DNA of 64,000 nt from UBA1794 sp050946375. Its GTDB lineage: Bacteria > Bacteroidota > Bacteroidia > Bacteroidales > Bacteroidaceae. The position numbers were made by a program, and so were the translations under genes. Below are positions 18,594 through 27,375 of the stretch, in pieces (the stretch's first letter is position 1; the number at the start of each line of letters is the position of its first letter). Location of the stretch: contig JBMNUT010000001.1 of assembly GCA_050946375.1 (NCBI GenBank), positions 238,663 through 302,662 on the forward strand. The letters are read 5' to 3'. The notes under the pieces are model-generated. The model was given only the letters and a program-made list of their open reading frames with translations. It was not told where the DNA came from and made no database searches.

Positions 18594-19853
18594 ATGAAAA
18601 TAAAATCTGTTTTTTCCCTCCTTGCCTTCCTTGTCAGCACAATCGGGCAAGCACAATCATTCGACGAGTACTTCACCGACCAGACCCTGCGCCTGGACTA
18701 TCAGTTTGCCGGCTTCCGCAAACCCGGAAGCAAGGCGGGTGAACAATTCATTTACCTGCAGGATCTCTACAGAATACCCGGCTGGGCCGGCAGAAGAGCC
18801 CACCTTTCCGAACTTCCCGTCGACGGAAACTACCAACTGACCGTAACCGACGTGGAAAGCAAGCAAGTCATTTACCGATACTCCTTCAGCACTCTGTTCA
18901 GCGAATGGCTCGATACCGACGAAGCCCAGCACCTGCAGCGCGCTTTCCCCAACACTTTCCTCGTACCCTACCCCAAGAAACCGGTAGACATCAGCATCTC
19001 CTGCCGAACGAAGAAAGGCACGTATGAAAACAAGATAACCCATCGCGTCGATCCCACCGACATTCTCATCCGACCCATAGGGCAAAAGAACATAAACCCC
19101 TACGAAGTCATCCAGCACGCAGGCACTTCTGACCAATGCATCGACCTCGTTTTCGTAGCCGAGGGCTATAAAGAGTCAGAGATGGACAGTTTTGTCGTAG
19201 ACGTGAAGCGCTGTTGCCAATCGCTCTTCGACCACGAGCCGTTCAAGCAGATGAAAGACCGGTTTAACGTACTGGCCGTGAAGAGCCCCTCCCTCGAAAG
19301 TGGCGTAAGCATACCGCGCAACAACGACTGGAAGCAGAACCTCTTCGGCTCCCACTTCGATACTTTCTACTCCGACCGCTACCTTACGAGCAGCGCCATC
19401 CACAAGATCAACGACGTACTGGCAGGCATTCCCTACGAACAGATTATCGTTTTGGCCAACAGCACTACCTACGGCGGCGGTGGGGTTTACAACTCTTTCA
19501 CCCTGGCCGACGCGCGCAACGAAAAGACACCTGCCGTCGTGGTACATGAGTTCGGGCACACTTTCGGCGGACTGGCCGACGAATATTTCTATGAGGAAGA
19601 CCTCATGACCGATACTTACCCCCTCGACGTGGAACCGTGGGAGCAGAACATCACCACCAAGGTAGACTTCGCCTCGAAATGGGAAGACCTCTACAAAGAA
19701 GGCAAAGCCGAGCTGCACGAAGGCGGCGGCTACTCCACGAAAGGCATCTGGCGCCCGATGTTCGACTGCCGCATGCGCACCAACGAATGCAAGGAGTTTT
19801 GCCCCGTCTGCCAGCGCGCGCTGACCCGAATCATCGACTTCTACACGCGCTGA
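18594..19853 (+). CDS. Secreted M64-family metallopeptidase (IgA-peptidase-like)
   Basis: 419 aa. Signal peptide MKIKSVFSLLAFLVSTIGQA. The N-terminal ~150 residues match the beta-rich N-domain of M64 proteins. The catalytic domain contains VVHEFGHTFGGLADEYF, a zinc HExxH with the downstream Glu/Asp region, and ends with a Cys-containing segment (CRMRTNECKEFCPVC). The founding member cleaves IgA, but most Bacteroidales homologues are uncharacterised, so I give only the peptidase family. Convergent with the lipoprotein at 19962. Confidence 0.88.
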   Translation: MKIKSVFSLLAFLVSTIGQAQSFDEYFTDQTLRLDYQFAGFRKPGSKAGEQFIYLQDLYRIPGWAGRRAHLSELPVDGNYQLTVTDVESKQVIYRYSFSTLFSEWLDTDEAQHLQRAFPNTFLVPYPKKPVDISISCRTKKGTYENKITHRVDPTDILIRPIGQKNINPYEVIQHAGTSDQCIDLVFVAEGYKESEMDSFVVDVKRCCQSLFDHEPFKQMKDRFNVLAVKSPSLESGVSIPRNNDWKQNLFGSHFDTFYSDRYLTSSAIHKINDVLAGIPYEQIIVLANSTTYGGGGVYNSFTLADARNEKTPAVVVHEFGHTFGGLADEYFYEEDLMTDTYPLDVEPWEQNITTKVDFASKWEDLYKEGKAELHEGGGYSTKGIWRPMFDCRMRTNECKEFCPVCQRALTRIIDFYTR

Positions 19854-19891
19854 ACCCCGCCGTTCTCTCTATTGCACGAACTACTTATGAC

Positions 19892-19935
19892 AAACGCCTC
19901 CTCGCCCATCTGCCGGGCAAGGAGGCGTTTCTTGT
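19892..19935 (+). terminator. Terminator between convergent M64 and lipoprotein genes
   Basis: Sixteen-bp stem with one mismatch, AAACGCCTCCTCGCCC / GGGCAAGGAGGCGTTT, followed by CTTGTT. It could act on both strands. Confidence 0.75.
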
Positions 19936-19961
19936 TCCCTCCCGCAGGGGACGGGGCGCAA

Positions 19962-20999
19962 TCATCCACCCATCCCGTCGCTCTCCGCCAGCAGGCGGGC
20001 GGCCACATTGCCCAACCCGTGCCGCCCGGGGGCGAAGAAAGCACGTATCGCCTCCCTTTGTTTGGGCGAGAAGGGCTTGCCCGCATGGAGCTGGTTGCAG
20101 TAGACCACGGCCGTAAGCAGGGCGTAGGCCGCGTCGCGCTCCGCAGGGATGTACGCGCCCAAAGCCCGTTTGGCCCGGGCCATCCACTCCTCCGGCGGCA
20201 TTCCGCCTATGTCGGGCAGGCCGAACGCCGCATTGCGGATGAGGTTCGTCATGGCCGGATAATAAAAATAGGTAGAAGGGCAAAGCCTGTTGCCCAAGTC
20301 GAACTCCCGGAGGAAAGCGAAGTAAGTGGAATCCACGCCCCCGGCCAAGGCCAAAACTGACAGGGCCGACACGTTCAGCTGCAAGCGCAAGTAGTCGTCC
20401 ACCACGGCGGGAAGCTCCATTGCCTCCCGCTCCTCCTGCAAGGCGCGCAGCCCGGCGAGGCACTCCTCCCGCTGCGCGGGCATGTCGGTGAGGGAAGCAA
20501 AATCGTTAATGTGCTTCACGAAAAACTCCTGCGCCCTGCCGATATCCTCCACGGAGGCCTCCTCGGGCACGGCCCCGGCGTAGGCAGCCTCCAGCTTCCC
20601 GCCGCGCCATTCCGCCTCCACGCGCAGGCTGTCGCCCGGACTGAGGAAGAACAAAGCCACCGCCCCCGCAGAGGCATCGCCCATCCCGCCGATGCCCACC
20701 AAGCACAACTGCGGGCAGGGCAGGGCCATGCGGCAGGAGAAACGCCCGTCCGCCCCGATGGGAAACGTCACCCACTCCTTAGCGCCTCCCCCGCTCCGCG
20801 CAAAGGGGTCGGCAAAAGGCATAAGCGCCACCCGAGCGGAGTCCGCCGCTTCCACAAACCCGCGGCTCACCGAACCGCAAACCGTCAGGCTGTCGCCCGC
20901 GCCCGCCCCGGCGGGCGGGACTTCCGCCCCTCCTCCCCCGCAGGAAAGGAGGCCGCACAACGCCAAAAGCTGCGCACAAGTCTGAATCTTACCTTTCAT
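19962..20999 (-). CDS. Putative lipoprotein, possible DUF4369-like N-domain
   Basis: 345 aa. The signal peptide ends in a lipobox-like LLSC followed by four Gly, so it is probably lipidated. The first ~120 residues (DSLTVCGSVSRGFVEAADSA ... FFLSPGDSLRVEAEW) recall the N-terminal domain that precedes thioredoxin in Bacteroidales TlpA-type proteins, but no thioredoxin CxxC domain follows. The C-terminal half is predicted helical and I do not recognise it. It is unusually rich in Ala, Gly and Glu and very GC-rich. Function unknown. Confidence 0.7.
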   Translation of the reverse strand: MKGKIQTCAQLLALCGLLSCGGGGAEVPPAGAGAGDSLTVCGSVSRGFVEAADSARVALMPFADPFARSGGGAKEWVTFPIGADGRFSCRMALPCPQLCLVGIGGMGDASAGAVALFFLSPGDSLRVEAEWRGGKLEAAYAGAVPEEASVEDIGRAQEFFVKHINDFASLTDMPAQREECLAGLRALQEEREAMELPAVVDDYLRLQLNVSALSVLALAGGVDSTYFAFLREFDLGNRLCPSTYFYYPAMTNLIRNAAFGLPDIGGMPPEEWMARAKRALGAYIPAERDAAYALLTAVVYCNQLHAGKPFSPKQREAIRAFFAPGRHGLGNVAARLLAESDGMGG

Positions 21000-21033
21000 G
21001 ATTTCCTCGATTTATATGGATAAAAAAACTATT

Positions 21034-21055
21034 CACTACCGCCACGGCGGTAGTG
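21034..21055 (-). promoter_or_regulatory. Perfect inverted repeat in the leader of the lipoprotein gene
   Basis: CACTACCGCC and GGCGGTAGTG flank a 2-bp centre, 35 bases before ATG 20999. On the minus strand it is followed by AATAGTTTTTTT. It may be an operator or an attenuator. Confidence 0.5.
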
Positions 21056-21164
21056 CAGCCGCAAGTTAAAAAAAAATATACGAACCGGCAAAAAAAACAC
21101 CGCCCCTTCTCCTTCCCGCCCCGCTCTCTTCGGCAAAATTCCACTCCCGCCGCATACCGAGGCA

Positions 21165-21256
21165 GAAAGTCCCTGCACTTTTCGCAAAAAGTCCTGCCGC
21201 TTTTTCCGAAAAGCCCTGCATCTTTTCACCAAAACCACTGCCGCTTTTTCCCCGGG
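21165..21256. repeat. 22-bp palindromic repeat array (4 tandem units)
   Basis: One of the clearest tandem arrays. Units begin near 21175, 21185-21186, 21208 and 21230 with AAAA(G/C) starts and CTTTTTCC ends. It lies in the ~400-bp divergent region between the lipoprotein gene and groES, which otherwise shows no gene. Confidence 0.8.
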
Positions 21257-21461
21257 ATGCCACACCTTTTCGTCCGCAAGCCGGCATCTCCCATCCTCCG
21301 GGGCAAGCCTTTTTGTCTGCCGCGCAGCAGGGATGTGGCAGAAGCGGCTGACACGATGTCAGCATCTGCCGCATCTTGGCGGAAAAAGGCCTTTGGCACG
21401 CTTCTTGTTCCTCTTACGGTCAGAAAGTAAATATCAAAACAACAATAAAAAGAACACTACT

Positions 21462-21734
21462 ATGAACATCAAACCGTTAGCAGACCGCGTGCTGATTCTT
21501 CCTGCACCGGCAGAAGAAAAAACCGTTGGCGGCATCATCATCCCCGATACCGCAAAGGAAAAACCCCTGAAAGGTGAAGTCATCGCCGTAGGCCACGGCA
21601 CAAAAGACGAAGAGATGGTGCTGAAAGTAGGCGACACCGTACTCTACGGCAAGTACGCCGGGACGGAAATCGAAGTAGACGGCGAGAAATATCTCATGAT
21701 GCGCCAGAGCGATGTACTGGCCATCTTAGGCTAA
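21462..21734 (+). CDS. groES: Co-chaperonin GroES
   Basis: 90 aa from ATG 21462; the frame is open upstream but the conserved protein starts MNIKPLADRVLILPA. The mobile loop (EEKTVGGIIIPDTAKEKP) and the C-terminal EKYLMMRQSDVLAILG are intact. It caps the GroEL barrel and is followed by groEL after 49 bp, the usual operon. No CIRCE inverted repeat was seen upstream. Confidence 0.97.
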   Translation: MNIKPLADRVLILPAPAEEKTVGGIIIPDTAKEKPLKGEVIAVGHGTKDEEMVLKVGDTVLYGKYAGTEIEVDGEKYLMMRQSDVLAILG

Positions 21735-21783
21735 CTTACATTAGTAATCCATCAACAAACCAACCCGAAAATCTGAAAAAACA

Positions 21784-23421
21784 ATGGCAAAAGACATTAA
21801 ATTCAATATCGAAGCCCGCGAAAACCTCAAGAAAGGCGTGGACGAACTGGCAAATGCCGTCAAAGTAACCCTCGGTCCGAAAGGCCGTAACGTCATCATC
21901 GAAAAGAAATTCGGCGCACCCCACATCACGAAAGACGGTGTGACCGTAGCAAAAGAAGTAGAACTTTCCGACCCGTTCAAGAACACAGGCGCCCAATTGG
22001 TGAAGGAAGTTGCCTCAAAGACGGGCGACGACGCCGGCGACGGCACGACCACTGCCACCGTTCTGGCTCAGGCTATCATCTCCGAAGGCCTGAAAAACGT
22101 AACAGCCGGTGCCAATCCTATGGATTTGAAGCGCGGTATTGACAAAGCCGTAGCCAAAGTTGTTGAAAACATCAAGACCCAGAGCGAAAAGGTAGGCGAC
22201 AACTACGACAAGATCGAGCAGGTTGCCACCGTTTCGGCCAACAACGACCCCGTAATCGGTAAGCTTATTGCCGACGCCATGCGCAAGGTTTCGAAAGACG
22301 GCGTCATCACCATCGAAGAGGCCAAAGGCACTGACACGACCATCGGCGTGGTTGAGGGAATGCAGTTCGACCGCGGCTATCTTTCCGCCTACTTCGTGAC
22401 GGATACCGAGAAGATGCAGTGCGAAATGGAGAAGCCCTATATCCTGATCTACGATAAGAAAATCTCCAATCTGAAAGACTTCTTGCCCATTCTCGAACCC
22501 GCCGTACAGACCGGCCGTCCGCTTTTGGTAATTGCCGAAGATGTCGACAGCGAAGCACTCACCACTTTGGTTGTCAACCGCCTGCGTTCGCAGCTGAAGA
22601 TTTGCGCCGTCAAGGCACCGGGCTTCGGCGACCGTCGTAAAGAGATGCTCGAAGATATCGCAATCCTTACCGGTGGCGTCGTAATCAGCGAGGAAAAAGG
22701 TCTGAAGCTGGAGCAAGCTACCATAGACATGCTGGGCACTGCCGAAAAAGTGACCATCACCAAAGACAATACGACTATCGTTAACGGCGGCGGTGAGAAG
22801 GAAAACATAAAAGAGCGTTGTGATCAGATCAAAGCACAGATTAAAACTACGAAAAGCGACTACGATAAGGAGAAACTCCAGGAGCGTTTGGCTAAACTCT
22901 CCGGCGGTGTAGCCGTACTCTACGTAGGCGCTGCTTCCGAAGTGGAAATGAAAGAGAAGAAAGACCGCGTGGACGACGCACTTTGCGCTACGCGTGCAGC
23001 CATCGAGGAAGGTATCGTTCCGGGCGGCGGCGTAACTTACATCCGTGCCATCGACGCTTTGGAAGGTTTCAAGGGCGATAATGCCGACGAGACCACCGGT
23101 ATCGAAATCGTTAAGCGCGCCATCGAAGAGCCGCTGCGTCAGATTGTCGCAAACGCCGGCAAGGAAGGCGCTGTAGTCGTGCAGAAGGTTCGCGAAGGCA
23201 AGGGTGACTTCGGCTACAATGCCCGCACCGATGTCTACGAAAACATGCACGCCGCCGGCGTGGTAGACCCTGCCAAGGTAGCTCGTGTAGCCCTCGAAAA
23301 CGCAGCCTCCATCGCAGGCATGTTCCTCACCACGGAGTGCGTTATCGTAGAGAAGAAAGAAGAAAAACACGACATGCCTATGGGCGCTCCCGGAATGGGC
23401 GGCATGGGCGGCATGATGTAA
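21784..23421 (+). CDS. groEL: Chaperonin GroEL
   Basis: 545 aa, standard length. Contains the ATP-site segments TLGPKGRNVIIEKKFGAP and GDGTTTATVLAQAII, the apical domain, and ends in the Gly-Met tail GMGGMGGMM. The sequence is very close to Bacteroides GroEL, which is the main support for the taxonomic call. Codon use here is less GC-biased than in most neighbours, as expected for a highly expressed gene. A strong terminator follows. Confidence 0.98.
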   Translation: MAKDIKFNIEARENLKKGVDELANAVKVTLGPKGRNVIIEKKFGAPHITKDGVTVAKEVELSDPFKNTGAQLVKEVASKTGDDAGDGTTTATVLAQAIISEGLKNVTAGANPMDLKRGIDKAVAKVVENIKTQSEKVGDNYDKIEQVATVSANNDPVIGKLIADAMRKVSKDGVITIEEAKGTDTTIGVVEGMQFDRGYLSAYFVTDTEKMQCEMEKPYILIYDKKISNLKDFLPILEPAVQTGRPLLVIAEDVDSEALTTLVVNRLRSQLKICAVKAPGFGDRRKEMLEDIAILTGGVVISEEKGLKLEQATIDMLGTAEKVTITKDNTTIVNGGGEKENIKERCDQIKAQIKTTKSDYDKEKLQERLAKLSGGVAVLYVGAASEVEMKEKKDRVDDALCATRAAIEEGIVPGGGVTYIRAIDALEGFKGDNADETTGIEIVKRAIEEPLRQIVANAGKEGAVVVQKVREGKGDFGYNARTDVYENMHAAGVVDPAKVARVALENAASIAGMFLTTECVIVEKKEEKHDMPMGAPGMGGMGGMM

Positions 23422-23446
23422 ACAACATCAAACACGCAATAATCCC

Positions 23447-23488
23447 TGCGCGGTTCGAAGTTCAGGCTTCGGACCGCGCACTTTTTTT
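23447..23488 (+). terminator. Intrinsic terminator of groES-groEL
   Basis: Fourteen-bp stem TGCGCGGTTCGAAG / CTTCGGACCGCGCA with a 6-nt loop, followed by seven T residues. Confidence 0.9.
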
Positions 23489-23531
23489 ATCCCCCCGTCC
23501 GGAGAAGTGCGCTCATTTTCCGCCGCACCCG

Positions 23532-23561
23532 TTGCACCCTGCCGGAAAAAGTCTACCTTTG
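23532..23561 (+). promoter_or_regulatory. Promoter of the outer-membrane beta-barrel gene
   Basis: TTG at 23532-23534, a 19-bp spacer and TACCTTTG at 23554-23561. It supports the ATG at 23599 as start, with a leader of about 30 bases. Confidence 0.75.
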
Positions 23562-23598
23562 CATCCCGAGCCACCCCTTGCAAAATCCCCATATTACC

Positions 23599-26367
23599 AT
23601 GCGCCTCCCCCCTCTTTTGCCGCTCCTTGCCCTCCTCATCGCCGGCACTGCCGCCATGCCCCGGCAAGGCTTTGCAAAAAAGGCGAGGCACTTTGCGCAA
23701 AAAGAGGCCGTCTTTTCCCAAAAAGTGCCGGCACTTTTACCCGACAGCGCCGCCACGCCCACCGAGGGCGACAGCATGCTCCAGATAGACTCCACCCACT
23801 TCCGCTTCATCCTGACGCACGACTCCGCCCGTATCCGCACCGCCACCGCGGCCGACAGCCTGCACAACGCCCGGGCCGACTCCCTCCTCCGCCACGAACT
23901 CCAGCGCCTCGACTCCGTCGGCTATGGCGACAGCACCATCGTCCTGCAAGACTTCGTCGTCAAAGCCCGCAAACCCGACGTCATCAACCGCGGCGATACC
24001 ATCATCTACAACGCCGAGAATTTCCAACTCCCCACCCACGCCAAGCTGCGCGACCTGCTCCGCCTGCTGCCCGGCGTAGAGATGAACGACGATGGCAGCG
24101 TGCTCGTCAACGGACAGCCCCTCAGCAGTCTCTACATCGACGGCCGCTATTTCCGACTGGCCGACCTCGATCAGGCCATCGACATGCTCCCTTCCGACAT
24201 CGTCTCCCGCCTGAAAGTCTACCGGCGCCCCAGCCGCGAGGAAGAACTCACCGGCATCTCCACCAGTTCCGGCGAGACCGTGCTCGACATCTCCGTCAAG
24301 GACGATATGCAAACCAGCCTCCAGGCCGATGCCGAGCTGCATGCCGGCCGCGACCTCGGCAAGGCAGGGAAAATGCGCGACGGCGGTTCGCTCCAGAGCT
24401 TCGCCCTCAATCATAAAAGCAGCTACAACGCCCGCATCGGATGGAGCCGCAATCCCTACGAACGCCTGCGCAATGCGCGAAAAGAGCAGAACTTCAGTCT
24501 GGGCGCCGACCAGACATTCTCCGACAAGCTCAGCACGACGGCCTTTTTCAACGGCATAAACCACCATAACATCAGCCGCAGCGAGACAAACTCACGTACC
24601 TTCCTGCCCGACAGCACGGAACAAGCGAGAAAAGGGCAGGACGAAAGCACCGCTTCCTTCTCCAATTACGGCCTGAACCTCCAGACCGAATGGAAACCCA
24701 ACGAGCGCAATACGCTCTCGGCGAATGTCTCTTTATCCACCGGCCAGACGCAAACCGACAACAACAGCCGCTTTTCCGCGCAAACCGGCACCGGAGACAC
24801 CCTCTACTACGGCGCTTCCTCGACAAACTACCGCACCCGCAACTTCAACCTCAACGCCCAAATCAGCCACTCGCTGCGCCTGCGCAAGAAAGGACGGGTA
24901 CTCTTCACCCAAATCAACTTCACCCACAACAAAAGCCACGGCGAAAACCGTCAGAACTGGCTGCGCCACGAATACGAAGACGGCCTCTACCGCCGGGACT
25001 CCCTGCTCGAAACGCGCGGCAAGAGCCTCAATTCCGGAGAAACGGTGCATCTCTACCTCTCCTGGGTAGAGCCGCTCGGCAAAAGGCACAAGCTGCAAGT
25101 GGCCGGAACGTTCGACTTTTCCGAAAACCGCAGCACCAGCAGCTCCTTCGAGGCGGCAGACGGCACAATGCGCCTCTCCGTCCCGCTCAGCAACGAGAAC
25201 CGCCAGGAGCAAAGCAGCCAGCAGATACGCCTGTTTCTGCGCTCCGTATGGGAAAAATACGAGCAAAACATCGGCCTGAGCTTCGACCGTATCGATAACC
25301 GCACCCGCAACTTCGCCCCCACCGCGGCGCAGGCACAGCCGGAATACGGCCTCGAAACGGACATCGACCACCTGCCCGAAATGACCGCCGACTCGCTCCT
25401 CTCCCAGGTAACGCAGGCAACCATCAACTTCTCCCCCCAGTTCAATTTCCGCTGGCAGCCCGCCCCGGGCAAAAGCCTGTCGGGGGCCTACAACGGAAGG
25501 CTCAACTCGCCCTCGCCCTACCAGCTCAACGATTATCTGGACGTGAGCAACCCCGAAAACACCGTGCAGGGCAATCCCAACCTGAAGCCTACCTTCAACC
25601 ACTCCTTCTCCCTCACCTACCAAAGCCCCGGCCTGCGGAAAAAGGGAAACCAGTATGCCATGTTCCAGGGAAACGTCATCAGCAACGAGATAAAGACGGT
25701 GTACAACATCGACACGAGCACGGGCCACCGCTACACAACCTACCGCAACATCAACGGAAACTACTCCCTCTCTGGCAACTACAACCTCACCCAACCGCTC
25801 GACAAGGCGCAATGCTGGAACCTGAACGCCATGGCCGGCGGCACATACCGCCACAGCCAGACCTACACCAACGGCCAGTTTTTCACCCTCCGCCCCTACT
25901 CCCTCTCGACGCGCCTCGGCTTGAACTTCCACAAGCAGGAGTGGAACGCGGGACTATACGGCTACTTCCGCTACGAACGGACGCAAAACGGCACCGCCTC
26001 CAGCGGCACGCGCCACCAGAAGGACTGGGCCGTGCAGGCCACAGGCTACGCGCGCCTGCCGGGAAAGATATACCTCGACACCGATTTCAACTGGACGCTC
26101 CGCCGGGGATATGGCGACGGAGCCGACTACGGACGCGCCATCTGGAACATAAGGCTGACGCGCGACCTCTTCCGAGTGCCGCTGGGGACGGCATCGCTCA
26201 CCCTCGTAGCCCACGACTTCCTGCCGGGAAACGTGCCCATATTCCGCACCAACGCCGACAATGTGCAGACGGACTACCGCAACACCTACCGCGAAAGTTA
26301 CCTGATGGCCACCTTCCGCTTCCACTTCGACTACCGCTTCGGCCGGAAGGACGGCAAGGAGGGATGA
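23599..26367 (+). CDS. Outer-membrane beta-barrel receptor-like protein
   Basis: 922 aa from ATG 23599; a TTG seven codons earlier is too close to the promoter. A signal peptide (PPLLPLLALLIAGTAA) is followed by about 28 residues encoded by palindromic repeat units (to about residue 48). A plug-like domain follows (DTIIYNAENFQLPTHAKLRD ... LPGVEMNDDGSVLVNGQPL), then a long barrel of alternating aromatic strands resembling the OMP beta-barrel family related to TonB-dependent receptors. I see no clear TonB box and no SusD partner. Ligand unknown. Convergent with thyA. Confidence 0.8.
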   Translation: MRLPPLLPLLALLIAGTAAMPRQGFAKKARHFAQKEAVFSQKVPALLPDSAATPTEGDSMLQIDSTHFRFILTHDSARIRTATAADSLHNARADSLLRHELQRLDSVGYGDSTIVLQDFVVKARKPDVINRGDTIIYNAENFQLPTHAKLRDLLRLLPGVEMNDDGSVLVNGQPLSSLYIDGRYFRLADLDQAIDMLPSDIVSRLKVYRRPSREEELTGISTSSGETVLDISVKDDMQTSLQADAELHAGRDLGKAGKMRDGGSLQSFALNHKSSYNARIGWSRNPYERLRNARKEQNFSLGADQTFSDKLSTTAFFNGINHHNISRSETNSRTFLPDSTEQARKGQDESTASFSNYGLNLQTEWKPNERNTLSANVSLSTGQTQTDNNSRFSAQTGTGDTLYYGASSTNYRTRNFNLNAQISHSLRLRKKGRVLFTQINFTHNKSHGENRQNWLRHEYEDGLYRRDSLLETRGKSLNSGETVHLYLSWVEPLGKRHKLQVAGTFDFSENRSTSSSFEAADGTMRLSVPLSNENRQEQSSQQIRLFLRSVWEKYEQNIGLSFDRIDNRTRNFAPTAAQAQPEYGLETDIDHLPEMTADSLLSQVTQATINFSPQFNFRWQPAPGKSLSGAYNGRLNSPSPYQLNDYLDVSNPENTVQGNPNLKPTFNHSFSLTYQSPGLRKKGNQYAMFQGNVISNEIKTVYNIDTSTGHRYTTYRNINGNYSLSGNYNLTQPLDKAQCWNLNAMAGGTYRHSQTYTNGQFFTLRPYSLSTRLGLNFHKQEWNAGLYGYFRYERTQNGTASSGTRHQKDWAVQATGYARLPGKIYLDTDFNWTLRRGYGDGADYGRAIWNIRLTRDLFRVPLGTASLTLVAHDFLPGNVPIFRTNADNVQTDYRNTYRESYLMATFRFHFDYRFGRKDGKEG
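23658..23742. repeat. 22-bp repeat array inside the receptor coding sequence
   Basis: Four tandem units ending with AAAAAGTGCCGGCACTTTT. They are translated in frame as residues about 20-48, directly after the signal peptide. Confidence 0.75.
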
Positions 26368-26447
26368 AAAAAGTCTTGCACCTTTCTCTGAAAAGATGCA
26401 AGACTTTTCCCAAAAACATGCGGCACTTTTCACCGCCGGATGCAAGG
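26366..26447. repeat. 22-bp repeat array between convergent genes
   Basis: Starts at the stop codon of the receptor gene. AAAGTCTTGCA and TGCAAGACTTT pair into a hairpin followed by TTTT, so it may terminate both the receptor and thyA transcripts. Confidence 0.75.
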
Positions 26448-26453
26448 CGCGCT

Positions 26454-27248
26454 TCAGACCGATACGACGCCCGCGATGTGCGGATGCGGGTCGTAGCCCT
26501 CCAGGTGGAAGTCCTCGTAGCGGAAGCCGAAGAGGTCTTTCACCTCGGGGTTGAGCCTCATCTGCGGCAGCGGGCGCGGTTCGCGCGTCAGTTGCAGGCG
26601 TACCTGCTCCAAGTGGTTCAGGTAAATGTGCGCATCGCCCAGCGTATGGATAAATTCGCCGGGCTTCAGGCCCGTAACCTGGCAGGTCATGAGCAAAAGC
26701 AGCGCATAGGAAGCGATGTTGAACGGTACGCCCAGGAAAATGTCGGCACTGCGCTGATAGAGCTGGAGCGAGAGTTTTCCCTCACACACGTAGAACTGGA
26801 ATAGAATATGGCAGGGCGGAAGACGCATCTCCTCCAGCGCCCCCACGTTCCAGGCACTCACCAGCATGCGGCGCGAGTCGGGCGTTTCGCGTATCTGCCG
26901 CAGCACTTCGCGGATTTGGTCGATGTGTCCGCCCCGATAGTCCGGCCAGCTGCGCCACTGATAGCCGTAGATGGGCCCCAGTTCGCCCGCCTCGTCGGCC
27001 CATTCGTTCCAGATGCGCACGCCGTTCTCCTGCAGGTAGTGCACGTTTGTGTCGCCCTTCAGAAACCAGAGCAGCTCGTAGATGATGGACTTCAGGTGCA
27101 ACTTCTTGGTCGTAAGCAAGGGGAAACCGTCGGCAAGGTCAAAGCGCATCTGATGCCCGAAGAGGCTGATGGTGCCCGTACCCGTGCGGTCGTCCTTGCG
27201 ATGCCCCTCGTCGAGGACGCGGCGGAGCAAGTCGAGATATTGTTTCAT
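26454..27248 (-). CDS. thyA: Thymidylate synthase
   Basis: 264 aa from ATG 27248, the same length as the E. coli enzyme; the frame is open 13 codons further but the conserved start is MKQYLDLLRRVLDEG. The catalytic Cys is in LPPCHILFQFYV and the folate/dUMP segment FNIASYALLLLMTCQV is intact. It methylates dUMP to dTMP using methylene-tetrahydrofolate, yielding dihydrofolate for FolA (gene at 17474). Divergent from the alpha-2-macroglobulin gene. Confidence 0.97.
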   Translation of the reverse strand: MKQYLDLLRRVLDEGHRKDDRTGTGTISLFGHQMRFDLADGFPLLTTKKLHLKSIIYELLWFLKGDTNVHYLQENGVRIWNEWADEAGELGPIYGYQWRSWPDYRGGHIDQIREVLRQIRETPDSRRMLVSAWNVGALEEMRLPPCHILFQFYVCEGKLSLQLYQRSADIFLGVPFNIASYALLLLMTCQVTGLKPGEFIHTLGDAHIYLNHLEQVRLQLTREPRPLPQMRLNPEVKDLFGFRYEDFHLEGYDPHPHIAGVVSV

Positions 27249-27375
27249 ACGGCGATTCTTTTTTCTTAATGCGTGCAAAAATACCACTTTCTCTGCGCTT
27301 CAGGCCGAGAAAGCTCGATATTTTTCCGTTTCTTTGCCGATGAAACCCTTTTATTCACCCCTAACTTTCAGCCGT

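Noticed and set aside
21165..21256. Repeat array as a CRISPR
   Set aside because: Units are tandem with no unique spacers, vary in length, and no cas genes are present.
22015..23370. Long minus-strand open frame opposite groEL
   Set aside because: Antisense shadow of a highly conserved gene; no known protein features and no promoter.
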